DNA from: Tetragonia tetragonoides
Lineage: Eukaryota; Streptophyta; Magnoliopsida; Caryophyllales; Aizoaceae
Length of the DNA: 64,000 nucleotides
Direction of reading: 5' to 3'
NCBI GenBank assembly: GCA_038025085.1
Contig: CM076139.1
Span: forward strand, 51,378,807 to 51,442,806
The notes under the pieces: generated by a model
Database searches by the model: none
Seen by the model: only the letters and a program-made list of their open reading frames with translations
What the model was told of the DNA's origin: nothing
Shown: positions 1-11,800 of the stretch, piece after piece
How the letters are laid out: each line of letters begins with the position of its first letter
Numbering within the stretch: position 1 is the stretch's first letter
Made by a program: the position numbers and the translations under genes

Positions 1-3000
1 CCAAGCTATAGGAAAGATCCCTAACATCATTGCAGCAAATGAAGCATCACCTTTCTCATTTGACGGAAATCACAAGCCAGTAAGACATCCTTGATGCCCT
101 TGCTATTCTGTCTTGACTCTTTCTAATTTTACAACATACATGTTGAAAAAGTTTGAAATGCATGATTAAAATATTTTGGTGGGTTTGGATTGAATTTTCA
201 AATTTCAATTAGTCTCATTTAGAGGTAGATCTTGGAAGGATTTCTCGGGAGGGCCAGATGAAAATTGGGTTGATCTGTTGTTTTTGGCATCCCCTTTTGT
301 AGATCAATTAAAAAATACTAATGATTCATTGATAGCTAAACAACATTTTAGCCTAATCTCAAACTTGAATCTAATGCTAACTTAATTAACTCTAATTACA
401 AAAAACTAACAATATATTTATTTGATAGCTGCTAACGAACATATAGAATGGAAAGCAATAAACATTAAATTCCAATAGGATACATATACGGACTGGGGGA
501 AAAAGAAGACTTGGTTTTTGTACTTTTAACATGAAAATCAATACTTCTTGTATCCTCATACCAATTTGAGATTCCTAATGCTTATGTTATGCCCTTCCTT
601 CAGTGTTGAGAGCAAAATTGTCTAATGCCTAGCACTTGCCTAGTCTCCATTTAATTATGTAAGTGGGGTAGCTTTACCGTAGCTATACTTTTGTTGTAGG
701 ATCCAGAATGATGGAATTGGTTTTACAAAGAGACAGGGTTTTGTTTAGTTCTGCGTACTAAGTAGTACAAACTAGTTGACTACTGTATACACTCTACAGG
801 GTGGGAATATTTTTCAAATTCGTAGGGGCTAGCTGGACTGATGGTTATTTTTTTTTTGGGTGGGTGGGGGGGCGGGGGGGGGGGGGATACGCCCCAGCCT
901 TCCCTCAAGATAATCTGCCACTGGGTTTGTGTGTGTTTAGTATGGTCTCTAAGAACATTGGTCCTGTGGGAAAGTGGTTGTAGTGGTTCTCTTAAGGGAC
1001 TGATTCACTTTGGCACACGGCTATTAGATGCAAATATGGGCTTCACCATAACGGTTGGGACTAGTCGTGATTCTTCGTTTCTTCTTAGCTCTGTTGCTTG
1101 GGGTGTGAAAGTCCTCATGAAGGTTCACACTTGCTCTTGGAATGTGGTTCTTAGTGGAGTAAATACCAACAATTGGAACGTCCTCTCTACTAGACAACTA
1201 GCTAGGGGTTAGGCTGCTTACATTTGGACCACTCCAGATCCCACCCTCGGTACTTCCTAGCTTGGTTTTAAAAAGCGCGCGCGAGGCGACCTCAGGCGCA
1301 TAGGAAAACGCCTCAGCCAGCCCAAGCGGAGCGATTTACAAGAGGCGACCAAAAAGCGCGCTTTTTGGTCGCCTCAAGGCGAAGCGCGCCTCAGCCAGAA
1401 GCGGCCGCTTCCTAGCGTGAGGCGCATATCATGTGCCCAGCGAAAAAAAAAAAAACAAAAAAAAAACCACGTGACAGATCCAGATTAAAACGAAGAAGAC
1501 GAAGAAAACGAAGAGAAGAGAAAGAGAAGACGAAGAAAACGAAGAGAGAGAAAGAGAAGAAAACCCTAGCTTCTCTCCGGCGACTCCAGGTACACATCAC
1601 GACTTCTCTTTCTCTTCGTTTTCTCTCTCTTTCTCTTCTTTTTCTTTTTCTTCTTCTCTGTTTCTCTTCGTTTTCTCTCTCTTTCTCTTCTTTTTCTTTT
1701 TCTTCTTCTCTGTTTCTCTTCGTTTTCTTTTTCTTCTTCTCTGTTTCTCTTCGTTTTCTCTCTCTTTCTCTTCTTTTTCTTTTTCTTCTTCTCTGTTTCT
1801 CTTCGCTTTCTCTCTCTTTCTCTTCGTTTTCTTTTTCTGCTTCTCTGTTTGTCTTCGTTTTCTGATTTAAGAGAGAGAATTAGATAGATAGAAAGAGAGA
1901 GAATGCGTGCTAGATAGTGCTAGATAGATAAAAAGGTGGGTTTATTTGTTTAAGAGGGGAATTTATTTATTTGTTTATTAAAAAAATTGGTTGTGGATGG
2001 GAACAGAGAAAGACAGAGGGGGGTAGCTAGATAGTGCTGTTAACAGTAGCTTTGTTTTAAAAAAAAAAAACTCTTTTGAGTCCTTAACAGTAGCTTTAAT
2101 CACCATTTTTTATTTGTTTATTAAAAAAATTCCAAGTCTCTTTACCGCTGTCTTCTACTACTCCTCTCTTGTTTCTGATCTCTTTTTGATGGGGACTGTG
2201 AGCTGCTTTAATTGCTCCTACACCATCAAATGACTCACATATTTTAATTTTTATAATTTATGTCTATTTCTTATATTAAATTTGTAGAATAAATATAAAA
2301 TAAATGATATAAATTATTTAAAATGTGTTTTGTGAAGAAAAAAATGTGTAAAAATTAATTTATAAATTATAAAATTTATTTAAATAAAAATGCGCCTCGC
2401 ATACGTGAGGCGTGCGCTTTCGCTTCGCGCTTCTCGCCTCGTCGCTTCGGCCCCCTTGCGCCTCGGTGCGCCTCGCGCTTTTTAAAACCAAGCTTCCTAG
2501 GTTGTTATTGTTGTGTTATAGAGGTGGAAGATTGATGAGCATATGTTCGTGCATTGTCCTTTTGAATGTATTTTTTGGCATCAATCATTTTGGATATTTG
2601 AGAAATGCTGGATTTGTCACGCCAGCTCGCAGATGATGTTCCAAATTAGCTACAAAGACTTCGGGCCTAAAAAGGAGGGAAAGATTCTGCCAAAGTATAT
2701 GCTATATTTGCTGTGGTTTGGTGTGTGGCTGCAAGTAATTGGGCCTTTCGGAATAAATATCTCCCAGAAGATTTGGTTTGGGAAAAAGTTGTTTTAATTT
2801 GCTCTGTTGTGGCCCTTGTGGGTGTTTGCTTGCTAGTAAAATTTGTAGCTAGACCCGTAAGCTAACATCTTAAGTTGTGTCAAATTGAGAAATAATAAAG
2901 AGCACCAAAAAGGACCATAAAGAAGGAAGATTCTGGTATCTTCATCCTGTATCGTGTTTATACTGCTTAATAACTCATATGCCCTCCACTGGCAAGAAGA

Positions 3001-4465
3001 ATAATGCGTGTTGAGTTGAAATGTGTGGCATGAATATAAAACAATATCCTTGGCTTGTGGTTGGGTGAATATCACTAATTTGTGTAAGCTGCGGAAATTG
3101 GCTAGGGGGAGTAGAGGAAAACTCTCCCCTATAAATGGCCTAAAATGGGTTTTATTTCCCACAACTTAGGACTTCTTGATTGATCAACCAAGTTCCGCCA
3201 AATGCTCAGGTGTACTACCTCTCAAAACTCGAAAGCTTCTGATTTCTTTGGACAACTTGCCTACGATAAAGTTCATGATGCTTGTGCATTTTGAATTTTC
3301 GATGCCAATGGCTAAATGTTCTTGTCTGCTCTCTTTTTAACTGATTCATAAAGCATTATACGGCCAGCCGAAAGTGTGGCTATTTGAAGATGGGAAGAGG
3401 TTAGGGGGTTATCAATTTTTTTTCCAACCAGAGGGATTCTCCCCCCCCCCCCCCCCCCTCCCCCTTTTTCCCAAATTACAACTACAGAGCATTGGTCTAT
3501 TTGTATTTATATGTGCATATGCATTCTGTGTGGGAATCTTCCCTCTTTATCCTGTTATGCTGTAGGCAGGTCCCTAACTAATTATGTGAAAAGTTTGGGA
3601 GTTCCATTATCTTCCTCCCTGGCCATTTTGCTCATTGGTAATCTTTAGGGATGTTGAATAACTCAATCAGAACATCTACATCACCGTACCCCGTTGAGTC
3701 TGTTGCCGTTTGATTTGTGTCAGTTTGTTTGATGTAGACGATTTGGTCCTCAATTTTACCTATCTCCATTCCGTCTTCCCTTGATTAAACGGAGGTGGTT
3801 GCACTGTTTTTGTAGAACTCTTGGGAGAATGTAGTTGTATACAATGGAGTGGCGAGTTGTACCTCTATTCTTTTTCAGCAACTAACATATTGCTTAATGT
3901 ATGTACGTTCTGAGCAGCTATCCTTGGAAATAAATCCACGTAGAAAGAGTATTAGTTCCTATGATGCAGATCTTGTGAGAAGACCGGGGCAGACAATTTG
4001 GGAGGCAAGGTAATTTTTTTATATAACGTATAATGACCTAAAGCCAATCTTTACCCCTAAGGGTCATGGATGAAAGGTTTATGGAGAGTTCCTTCTCACT
4101 AAACCCCAAAAAGAAAAAGGAAAGAAAAGATTGAAAACCAAATCCTTTTGATTTTTGAATGTTGAAGTCTAATTTATCTTCTCGATAACAAATTTATGTT
4201 TAGGGATAATCCAAGATCAATCACATCTCTGCCAGTATCGCCCTGTTCAAGTCCACTAAGGCAACTGGGGGCCACTTCTAAGAGCTGTTTTCTTTCACCA
4301 CCGCACCCATCTTATGCTTGGCCAGCACAAAGCAGCCGTAGTACGAATACTCATTCGCTATCTCCAACAAGAACTCGTGCTGGCTTCACACTTGATCCAT
4401 GGATTGAGAGTACTCTATTTAAAGCACAAACGCCTGGAGGGTCCCCTAAAATGCAACTCAGATAG
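1..4465 (+). CDS. 3' end of an unidentified gene with a Ser/Pro-rich C-terminal tail (partial)
   Basis: Three exons can be joined in phase: 1-79 (open at the left edge, reading from base 2), 3918-4009 and 4204-4465, ending in TAG. Borders are GT..AG and the phases agree (0, then 2). The visible 143 residues are rich in Ser, Pro and Arg, with several SP motifs (SLPVSPCSSPLRQ, CFLSPPHPSYAW, LSPTRTR, GGSPKMQLR at the C-terminus). No folded domain is visible. The tail looks like the phospho-site-rich C-terminal extensions of plant MAP kinase kinase kinases of the YODA/MAPKKK3 type. That is an impression from composition and motif style, not a domain match, because the catalytic part lies left of the window. 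The 3.8-kb intron between the first two exons is filled with transposon remnants. That the exons belong to a real gene is fairly secure; the family name is a guess. Confidence 0.6.
80..1252. other. Intron sequence with a poly-G run
   Basis: This is AT-rich intron DNA of the first gene. No supported exon is seen. A G-rich run at 858-886 (G with single T and C interruptions) stands out. The part just left of the hAT-like element (about 960-1252) has an open frame but no recognisable domain. Confidence 0.5.
1253..2500. mobile_element. hAT-like non-autonomous DNA transposon, 1232 bp, with 8-bp target duplication
   Basis: The element spans 1261-2492. Its ends are inverted repeats, CTTGGTTTTAAAAAGCGCG at the left and the complement at the right. 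It is flanked by a perfect 8-bp duplication CTTCCTAG at 1253-1260 and 2493-2500, which is typical of the hAT superfamily. Both subterminal regions (about 1270-1430 and 2391-2480) are strongly GC-rich and carry many short GAGGCG / CGCCTC and AAGCGC / GCGCTT motifs in both orientations, as expected of transposase-binding arrays. The interior has a purine-rich stretch (1487-1565), a pyrimidine tandem repeat and an AT-rich part. There is no transposase gene, so it could only move with help in trans. Confidence 0.85.
1609..1862. repeat. Pyrimidine-rich tandem repeat, about 52-bp unit, inside the hAT-like element
   Basis: About four to five copies of a unit made only of TTTCTCTTCG, TTTTCTCTCTC and TTTTTCTTTTTCTTC blocks follow each other, some shortened. 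The strand is almost pure C and T with one G per unit. A purine-rich stretch lies just before it at 1487-1565. Confidence 0.75.
2501..2830 (+). mobile_element. LINE remnant (zinc-binding domain C-terminal to reverse transcriptase)
   Basis: In the plus strand the sequence reads DEHMFVHCPFECIFWHQSF, then later LYLLWFGVWL. This is the His/Cys pattern and the W-rich tail of the zf-RVT region found at the end of plant non-LTR retrotransposons. Frames are broken, so it is a dead fragment. The hAT-like element is inserted immediately to its left. Confidence 0.5.
3441..3464. repeat. Poly-C run in intron
   Basis: This is a run of about 23 C with one T, in the last third of the intron of the first gene. 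Its true length is uncertain because homopolymers are hard to sequence. Confidence 0.7.
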
Positions 4466-5969
4466 AATGGCAAGGTCCAATTGTGCATATCTTTCCTCAA
4501 CTTTCATCCATGTTGATGTACATATGGTTGAATTGAATGGCCGTCACAAATGGAAGCGGGTTCCTGCAGATTTTCACTGAAATTAACACTGGGTTGAAAG
4601 GCCTCTCGACAAACTTTGTTATTAACTTGCAACGATGAAGCAATGAGGTTCTCCGCGGATACCTGAGTGGAGATGGGGAACGCTGGATCGTGGGTTTATG
4701 ATGTGGAGTGGAGTCATGATGTAAATTTATTTAGTGTTGTAAATAGAAATGATGATCACCTCCTGGGGAAGCTGTGTGCTTATTTATTAGTTCAGAAAAT
4801 TCCTAAGACATGAGCCAAAGTAGGACAAAGGCTGCACAGGAGATTACCATCAGAAATTTGTCGATGAGAAACCTGTGACAAGTATAGTAATGTGCAGAGT
4901 ACAGGGATTTCCTTGTTTTTCATGCTCTCTTTGATTACTGGAATGACGACTAAATTTTGTTCTTGCCACATTGCCAGGTTGTTATTTAAAACTGATCCTA
5001 AACCGTACTGGTGTTTAAAAGCGCTCTATAGACATCAAGATATGTAAACATCAACGTTTGAGCATTTTTTTTCCCCTTGAAAAGGATCAAACGTTTATAC
5101 ATATAATTGTTTCTGGTTAACATTTCCGAGAAAAATATGACTTAGTATTATTCAAAGTCCTCTTTTGGTTGCCATTATTTTTTCTTACCTAAAAGAAGCC
5201 TATATTAGCATTATCTCCCCCCTTCCAATATCTAATCAGCCCTTACCAGTTAGTCAGTTACCCTGCAAGGCTGCCCATCTTCCCCCAGAACGCCAATGAT
5301 CTGTGATTGGAGTCCAAATCTGTGTCTTTAACGAGCCAATACTTGATGGTTTTGCATTCAGGCTTGATCTTCGTCGCAGTTGATAAGGATCTGTGGCAAT
5401 GATAACCCCATTTTAGTTGGACTCCCCTGACCGTTGCTATCTCATATCACAGCCAACTTGGTCATACTCCATCTTTCTCATGGCAAGGGCAAAGAAAACA
5501 TCAGCAAGATCTTGGCTTCGCTTCGACAAACTTGTGTTTTACAGCCTTGTTTCTTTTTCTTATTTTTGTTAGTTGGGGAGGGGGTTATATAACTGATGTT
5601 AGGGATTTTTCTTTCTAATGATAACAATCTCGTAATACGACCAACATAAGTTCCAATTACATGGTATTCATGAGGGTGTGAACATACCAAGAAGGTGAAT
5701 TGGAGAAATGTATATAGCCAATATAGGCATTGCCATTTCCTTACAAATGCATTCATGTAGAATTTTATTCGCACCAAAAAAGAAGAGCAAACTACTTTAG
5801 AATTTCATTTCACGCACAAAATGATCCAACTTGCAAAATACTTTGTAACTTATATGTTACCAAGCCTAGCAAGTCTGTTTGGATTCAAAAACCAAGACAC
5901 GTGCATGTTTTTCAAGTGATACAAAAATGTTCCAACCCTCCAAAACATGTGCAGTATCTCGACAACCAC
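4466..5969. other. 3' flanks of two converging genes
   Basis: From 4466 to about 4950 this is probably the 3' UTR of the first gene. The interval down to the S11 stop codon at 5970 holds no supported coding sequence or repeat. The two genes converge here. I see no clear poly(A) signal that I would defend. Confidence 0.4.
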
Positions 5970-8470
5970 TTAGACACGGCGCTGCTTTGGGAGCCGACAA
6001 CCATTATGCGCACGCCGAGTAGTATCTTCAATATATGCGATTGGACTGTGATCTCCTTTACCATAAGTGTAGCCTTCTCTCCAGCCAAGAATTGCTTGCT
6101 TCTTCTTCTTAAAGTGAGTGTAGCCATTTACTCTCATTACAACTGATTTCAAACCAAGACTTCTTGCAACTCTCCCAGAATGTTCTGCAGTTGCTTCGGC
6201 AGCATAACGAGAAAGCTTAGGGCCACCTTTCATTTCTTCAAGACATCCAGAAGAGGCCCCTGCCTTTTTGTTACCCTTGGAGTCTGTAATTGTGACAAAG
6301 GTGTTGTTCCTGATCAACTTAATATGCACAATGTCCAGCTGTTCTGCAGTCGATTGCTGAGCGTCACGAGAGCCTCTATAAAAGTCACTCCTTTCTTCAT
6401 CCAAGACCCCCTTTACAAAATCTAATGAAGATGAAGGCCTGAAATTCTCAAATTCCTTGGCGCTGGTTGAATGTATCGAATTCCGAGAACTCATCAGATA
6501 AGGCATGTTACCATTGCTCAACATTCCTTTGGCTGAACTTCTCTTCCAGCTACTAATGAAACCTATGAAAAAACAAATTTATTCTTCAAAACAGCAGGAA
6601 GGGACATCACAAGATGTAACATGCAGCTAAGATACAAAATTTATCAAATTCCTGAAAGGTAAGAATTTCGAAAATGCCAATGATAATTCAGAGTAACATC
6701 AGCGACTTGAGAAGATCATGTTCTCCCCTCTTCTCAAAGGTTGAACTGGTCTCAGACAAGAGACAAGAGGGGAGGCATATGGGTGAAAACTAGTTTGGTG
6801 GAGTAATTATGCATCTTATAGAGGTTAGTTTGTGGGTGAAGCACAAGTACACAACCAGTGAAGATTTCTTAAAACGCAGAAACAAAAGAAAGCAATCTGA
6901 AGCTCAACTAGGGCCCACTTAGCCAAGCTCCTCCCTACTTCTACCTTTCTCTCTCACATCCCTCCTCCACCACCTCCTCCAATTTTGACTTTCCAAAAGT
7001 TGTTTTGGGGATAGAAGTAGAAGTTACTTCCATCTAACTTCTAGTTCTAGCCCCAAAATAACTTCTTGAAGATAAAAAATGGAGGAGGATATGGAAGAAG
7101 AGGAGGTGGGTGTAGGAGGGAAGTTAGAAAGAGAAGGAGGGACAAACGAGCAAGTAGACTAAGACTGGCGAGAGCTCGAATAAGATGCTCCAACAAATCA
7201 TTGCCAATTTACACATTTGAAACTTTATTGTGAAATTTACCACACTTAGCTGTTTAAGATATGCAATTGACTGTGGCAACTGCATATGCTCATCTCCTTT
7301 TGGTGTTCAAATATAAATATTTCTATTTTAAATGCTTTCTCGAGGGTCTTAGCTGTTAACACAACCTCCTCCCCCCCTCTCTGAAACGTTGGATGCATTT
7401 TCCACCAAAGTGACTCACAGGAGGCTTAGAAGTGCGCACTACATTTGAGGGAGTAAGGATGCAATAGGATATAGCAGAATTATGTATGGTATCCAGAAAA
7501 CAGGTTAAGAAAGCAGGCGAGCTGCTGAAAGCAACTAGCGAGGCAGTCAAGGTGCCACGTAGAATATTTCAGGGAGATTAAGTATGGTGAAGGGCAGAGA
7601 GGGAGCACCTTTTATACTAGGTTCTAAATGTTCTCCACCAAATGCTGATTGCAAACAATGACCATCAGATGCTGGGTCTTATTTTCTAGGTTAACAATAG
7701 TATTCACACCATTAGCAATGTTTTCTTTAAAATGTCAGTTGGTAAAAGCTTCTTCCTATTCTTTCTTTCATCAAATGATCAAAATAGGAAAGCTGTGGCA
7801 GACCGCCGGGCACTATAACGACAACGACGACTCAAATGAGTCCAATAATTATACGCTCGCCCTAATTACCAGTGGGATATAATTCTAGTTTTAATCTAGC
7901 ACAAGTGGAAAAGATCACCCAGTTCATATTATGTAACAATATAATGTGGCAACTAATTATTCAGCAAATAAGTAATACCAAATACCAAGATAGAATCTAC
8001 TACAATGGACCTGAAGATGTGTAGAGAAGTTGAACAACAAAAGTGACTACCCAGTTCATGTTAGTAAGCTATATAGATTGACAACTAATTATTCAACAGA
8101 ATTAACCAAAACCCAAATAACAAGATATAATCTTTTTCTATTACTAACACTAAAATTGACCTAAAAATATGTAGACAAGTTCAAGTGTTCAACAAAAAGG
8201 GACTACCAAACTAAAACCTAGATCACAAATGTGTGTACAAAATGAAGACATCTAATCTAATCAATGCGCCATAATATCCCAATAAGATTCTCAGACATGA
8301 GTATGAAATTAAGAGAAAGAGAGAAAGCAAATTAAACAAAACGAAAGAGGAAAAAAAGAGGAGAGAGAATGTAGACCTGAGAGGGAGAGTCCAAGTTGGC
8401 CACTAGTTCGTTCAGCAGAAGATATGGCGTTGAAAAGGGCTCCGGTGATTGCTTTATGCTTCGCCGCCAT
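5970..8470 (-). CDS. Ribosomal protein S11 (uS11), mitochondrial, nuclear-encoded
   Basis: Two exons on the minus strand: 8470-8377 and 6562-5970, joined in phase 1 across a 1.81-kb GT..AG intron; 228 residues. The first exon encodes a presequence-like start (MAAKHKAITGALFNAISSAE) with basic residues and no acidic residue before Glu-20, suiting mitochondrial import. The second exon starts with a spacer and then holds the S11 fold: DIVHIKLIRNNTFVTITDSKG, then AAEATAEHSGRVARSLGLKS, and the typical C-terminus AHNGCRLPKQRRV, which in uS11 contacts 16S-type rRNA in the small-subunit platform. The family match is secure. Mitochondrial rather than plastid location follows from the nuclear gene structure and from knowledge that plants have such a nuclear gene; a plastid rps11 copy would be intronless and in the plastid genome. 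It is divergent from the nuclease gene next door. Confidence 0.9.
6910..7170. repeat. Imperfect foldback (MITE-like) in the S11 intron
   Basis: The left half is pyrimidine-rich (CTCCTCC, CTTTCTCTCTC, ACTTCTA) and the right half is an imperfect reverse complement (GGAGGAGG, GAAGTTAGAAAGAGAAGG). They meet around CCAAAAGTTGTTTTGGGG / CCCCAAAATAACTTC. The arms are diverged and I could not fix the ends or a target duplication, so family is open. Confidence 0.4.
7917..8217. repeat. Diverged tandem duplication in the S11 intron
   Basis: Two adjacent blocks (about 7917-8048 and 8049-8217) share CCCAGTTCAT, CAACTAATTATTCA, ATGTGTAGA/ATATGTAGA and AACAAAA..GTGACTACC-like strings in the same order. They have no coding potential. 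Confidence 0.55.
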
Positions 8471-8867
8471 TGCTATAGCTTGGAGAAATGGACGGAAAAT
8501 CGATTGAGAGAGAGAGAGAGAGAGAGACAGAGCGCTTAGTTTCTTATTCACAAATGGCCACAAGAAAGAAAAGAAGGGAAATTGTGGGTTTTTTTTGGGT
8601 TTTGGGTTTTTTTAACTCAATTGTTTCCTTTTTTTTTACGTTTTTTTTTTATTTTTTTTATTTATAAAATATAGTGACCGCCTCATTCCCAAATATTTCC
8701 AGCATCATCTTTGAATTTTCCCTCTCATTCACCTCAGATTCCCCCAATCCTTCCACCGGAAGCTTCTCTCTCTCTCTCAACACCATTCTTCAACAGTTCT
8801 ACAATCTTCCAAAATCCCCCAAATTGAGAGAGAGGAGAGAGAGGAATTCCGATAAGAAGAGAAGAAG
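8471..8867. promoter_or_regulatory. Divergent promoter between mitochondrial S11 and the Apollo-like nuclease
   Basis: The two start codons point away from each other with 397 bp between them, so both 5' UTRs and promoters must lie here. It contains a GA repeat near 8508-8530, a T-rich block at 8586-8660, an AT-rich stretch TTTATAAAATAT near 8660-8671 that could serve as a TATA region for the plus strand, and CT-rich leader sequence. Confidence 0.5.
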
Positions 8868-11800
8868 ATGCCGGTCGAAATGCCAAGAGGATTACCCTTC
8901 TCAGTAGACACATGGAGCCCTAATTCCAAATTAAAAAGACACCATTTTCTCACTCATGCCCACAAAGACCATTGTTCTGGCATCTCAACCCATTTCTCTT
9001 TCCCCATTTATTCTACCCTTCTCACCAAATCCCTCATTCTCCATTATTACCCTCAGGTAAGATTCCCCCTTCTTCTAATTTCATTATTATTATTTTTATT
9101 CTTTGCAAAATTGAAATTTACCATTTTTTTGGGTTTTAGGTTTTGGGTTTGTTGAATTATGATTTGGTTGATTGATTTTTTGTTTTTGTTTTGTTGGGTT
9201 GCAGTTGAATGAGTCCTTATTTGTGGGTATTGAGGTGGGACAGTCGCTCACAATTGATGACCCAGATGGGTCTTTTACTGTTACTGCTTTTGATGCTAAT
9301 CACTGTCCTGGTAATTGATTCTTTGACTCTTTACTTTTTTTGTGTTTGTTATTTTGTATGGTGTTTTTGAGGAATTTATGATATCATTAATTTGATGCAA
9401 CAGACGAGCAAAAAAATAAATAAAATTGATGCAACAATTAGAGCTGATGAGACTGTGATTATTTGGTTTAGAGACCAATCAGTTGAGTCTTTTGACTTTG
9501 ATCTGAAGCTTAGTTTTCCGGAACTTGTAAATTTGGTTCTATTTATGTATGTATCCTATTGGATTTCAGTATATATAAATTATTTAAAAAGAAGAAGAAA
9601 GTTTCCTTTTTGGATTTGGGCTTTGATGCTGGTTGATGTAAGTAAGATTTCTGATTTACTTGGTAAACAATTATCTCTATTGCCTTAGTTAGTTAGTTCC
9701 GTGGGAGTAATTGATCATTTTGATGATCATGAATTCATGATTATATACATCGTTTGTGGAACATTCATGATTGTGTGGGACAAGATAGTTAACGGTGGAT
9801 TGGGGGATTATTGTTCCTTTGATGATCATGATCATATACATCATTTGTGGAACATTCATGAATGTGTGGGACAAGATAGTTATACTTGTTTTGATTACTA
9901 GCTCTTACTATACTCTTTATCCTTGGGCAAGCGGCAAGCCACATGCTTTACCGTTTGATAATAATTTGGGGATAGGTAGATGAGATAGCTCCTCTCTGTT
10001 TTGACCCTATAGGGCGTGTACCCTTCACAGGCGTGATGTATCTAAACCTCAAGGCTCTTTCTCAGTTGTTGTTCGAAAGGCAGTTTGAGTCAAAGTCAGA
10101 GTACAGCTATAAAAATTGTGCTGATGGAGACTGGGTTTCTCCTTTTGGATGTATGATACGTTGCTGATGGATCCTTTGAAGAGATTAGAGATTATAGGGA
10201 AACCTATCAAACGTATCAGCATTTAGAAGTCCAAAAAAAAAAAGGTATTTGAATGCAGGAAAGAAATTTAATGCAGTAGCTTGTAAAAGGTTCTTCCTCT
10301 CTTCGCATGGAGGGTGGGGGGATTGCTAGTTAAATAGCTACTGACATGTGTACTATATGGAGGAAATTTGGACATAAGAAATCACCCTCCAAAATTTAAG
10401 TTGTAAGCCAGGAGAAGTCACAACTCACAACACAATATCTTGCTACAAGAGGCTAGGACACGTTTGTAGTCTGTTCCCTCAAGCTCCCTCCTGTTTTATT
10501 TTCATTGATTTGGACAGAGAGGAAACTCGAGAACGCTGTTGGATGCTGATGGGCTAGGTAACAGCTGTTGCATATGTTGATGGTTTTTTTGTGGACCGAT
10601 GAGGTGATGGTAGGTAGAGGTGGATGAACCCAACTGATGGTTATTGGATTGAATGTGATGATGCTAAGCAGGTTTGTGACAGGGTGGCTATGATGTCATA
10701 TGCAACTAGACCCCTGGGCTGAAGTGATATTGCTTGTAATTCTAAAGGAGTTCGTTGCTGGTGGGGATAGTGGAAAGTTCATTGCAAGATCATGATTGTG
10801 ATAGCGCTGTGCGTATAGATTATGAGATTCATGTATACTCAATGTATGGCAGCAGGCTTTGTTGTTCGGCACACTACACCATGTCAAACATGAGACTCTA
10901 AGGGCTTGTTTACTTGCTAGTAATGTACTGCAATCATTTTATAGGGTAGATGTGAGGTGAAAAGTGAAGGAGAGGGAGAAGTAGAGGGGAAAAGTAAGGT
11001 TGATTGCATCCTACAATGTAATCACAGTTGCTCAACTTTAACCCATGTAAAAATGATTACTTTGGATTGTGTAATCAATCTCACTTTTCTCCTCTATCTT
11101 CTCCCCCTCTTTCCTTCTCCACCTCAAATTTACTCTATAAAATGATTGCATTGCATTACATTGCATTACTAGCAAGTAAACAAGCCCTAGTGAGATTGGT
11201 AGAGTACAACTTTTGGATCTTGAACCTTTCTTGAACAAGACATGGACCCAAGTTTATTTTTTTAATTAGCATGAGCGAGATGATTTATTTCATTGAATTC
11301 CAGTCTACGTTGGTAATTTTCTATTATTTTGTCCTTTCTTTGTTGGGAAAGAAGCTATCCCCACCAGGCGTGATTACGACTTTACCTAATCACTAGATCG
11401 CTCTCCAAGCCTAGATGCAAAGCTCAGAACTTGGTCCTATCCTTTCTGCTGGCCCTTCAGAAGACTAAATCATGGGCACGGGCATGGGCATGCTCTTCAC
11501 TGTATTTAGGTTTGCTTTGATCCCCAGCTGTATGATTGCATGTCCAAGCACAGTACCTTAAGTTCTACTAAAAGAAGTGTATGAACAAATGTGTTCCTGT
11601 ACCAAATTCAAAGTCAGTATTGCTGAATTGGTCCCTGTGTAAGATCTTTCTAGCAGAGTAACATAGATGCTTAGAATCTGGGGCATGATGGTGAAAATGA
11701 GGTACTTACTTGAGTGTGGATTTTTCTTCCATTCATTAAACGACTGACAACTTTTGAACAACATGCCATTGAAAAGTTTATAATCGTACCATGTATAACA

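Noticed and set aside
1431..1865. Open frame rich in Lys/Arg then Phe/Ser/Leu
   Set aside because: It is the translation of purine and pyrimidine simple repeats inside a transposon.
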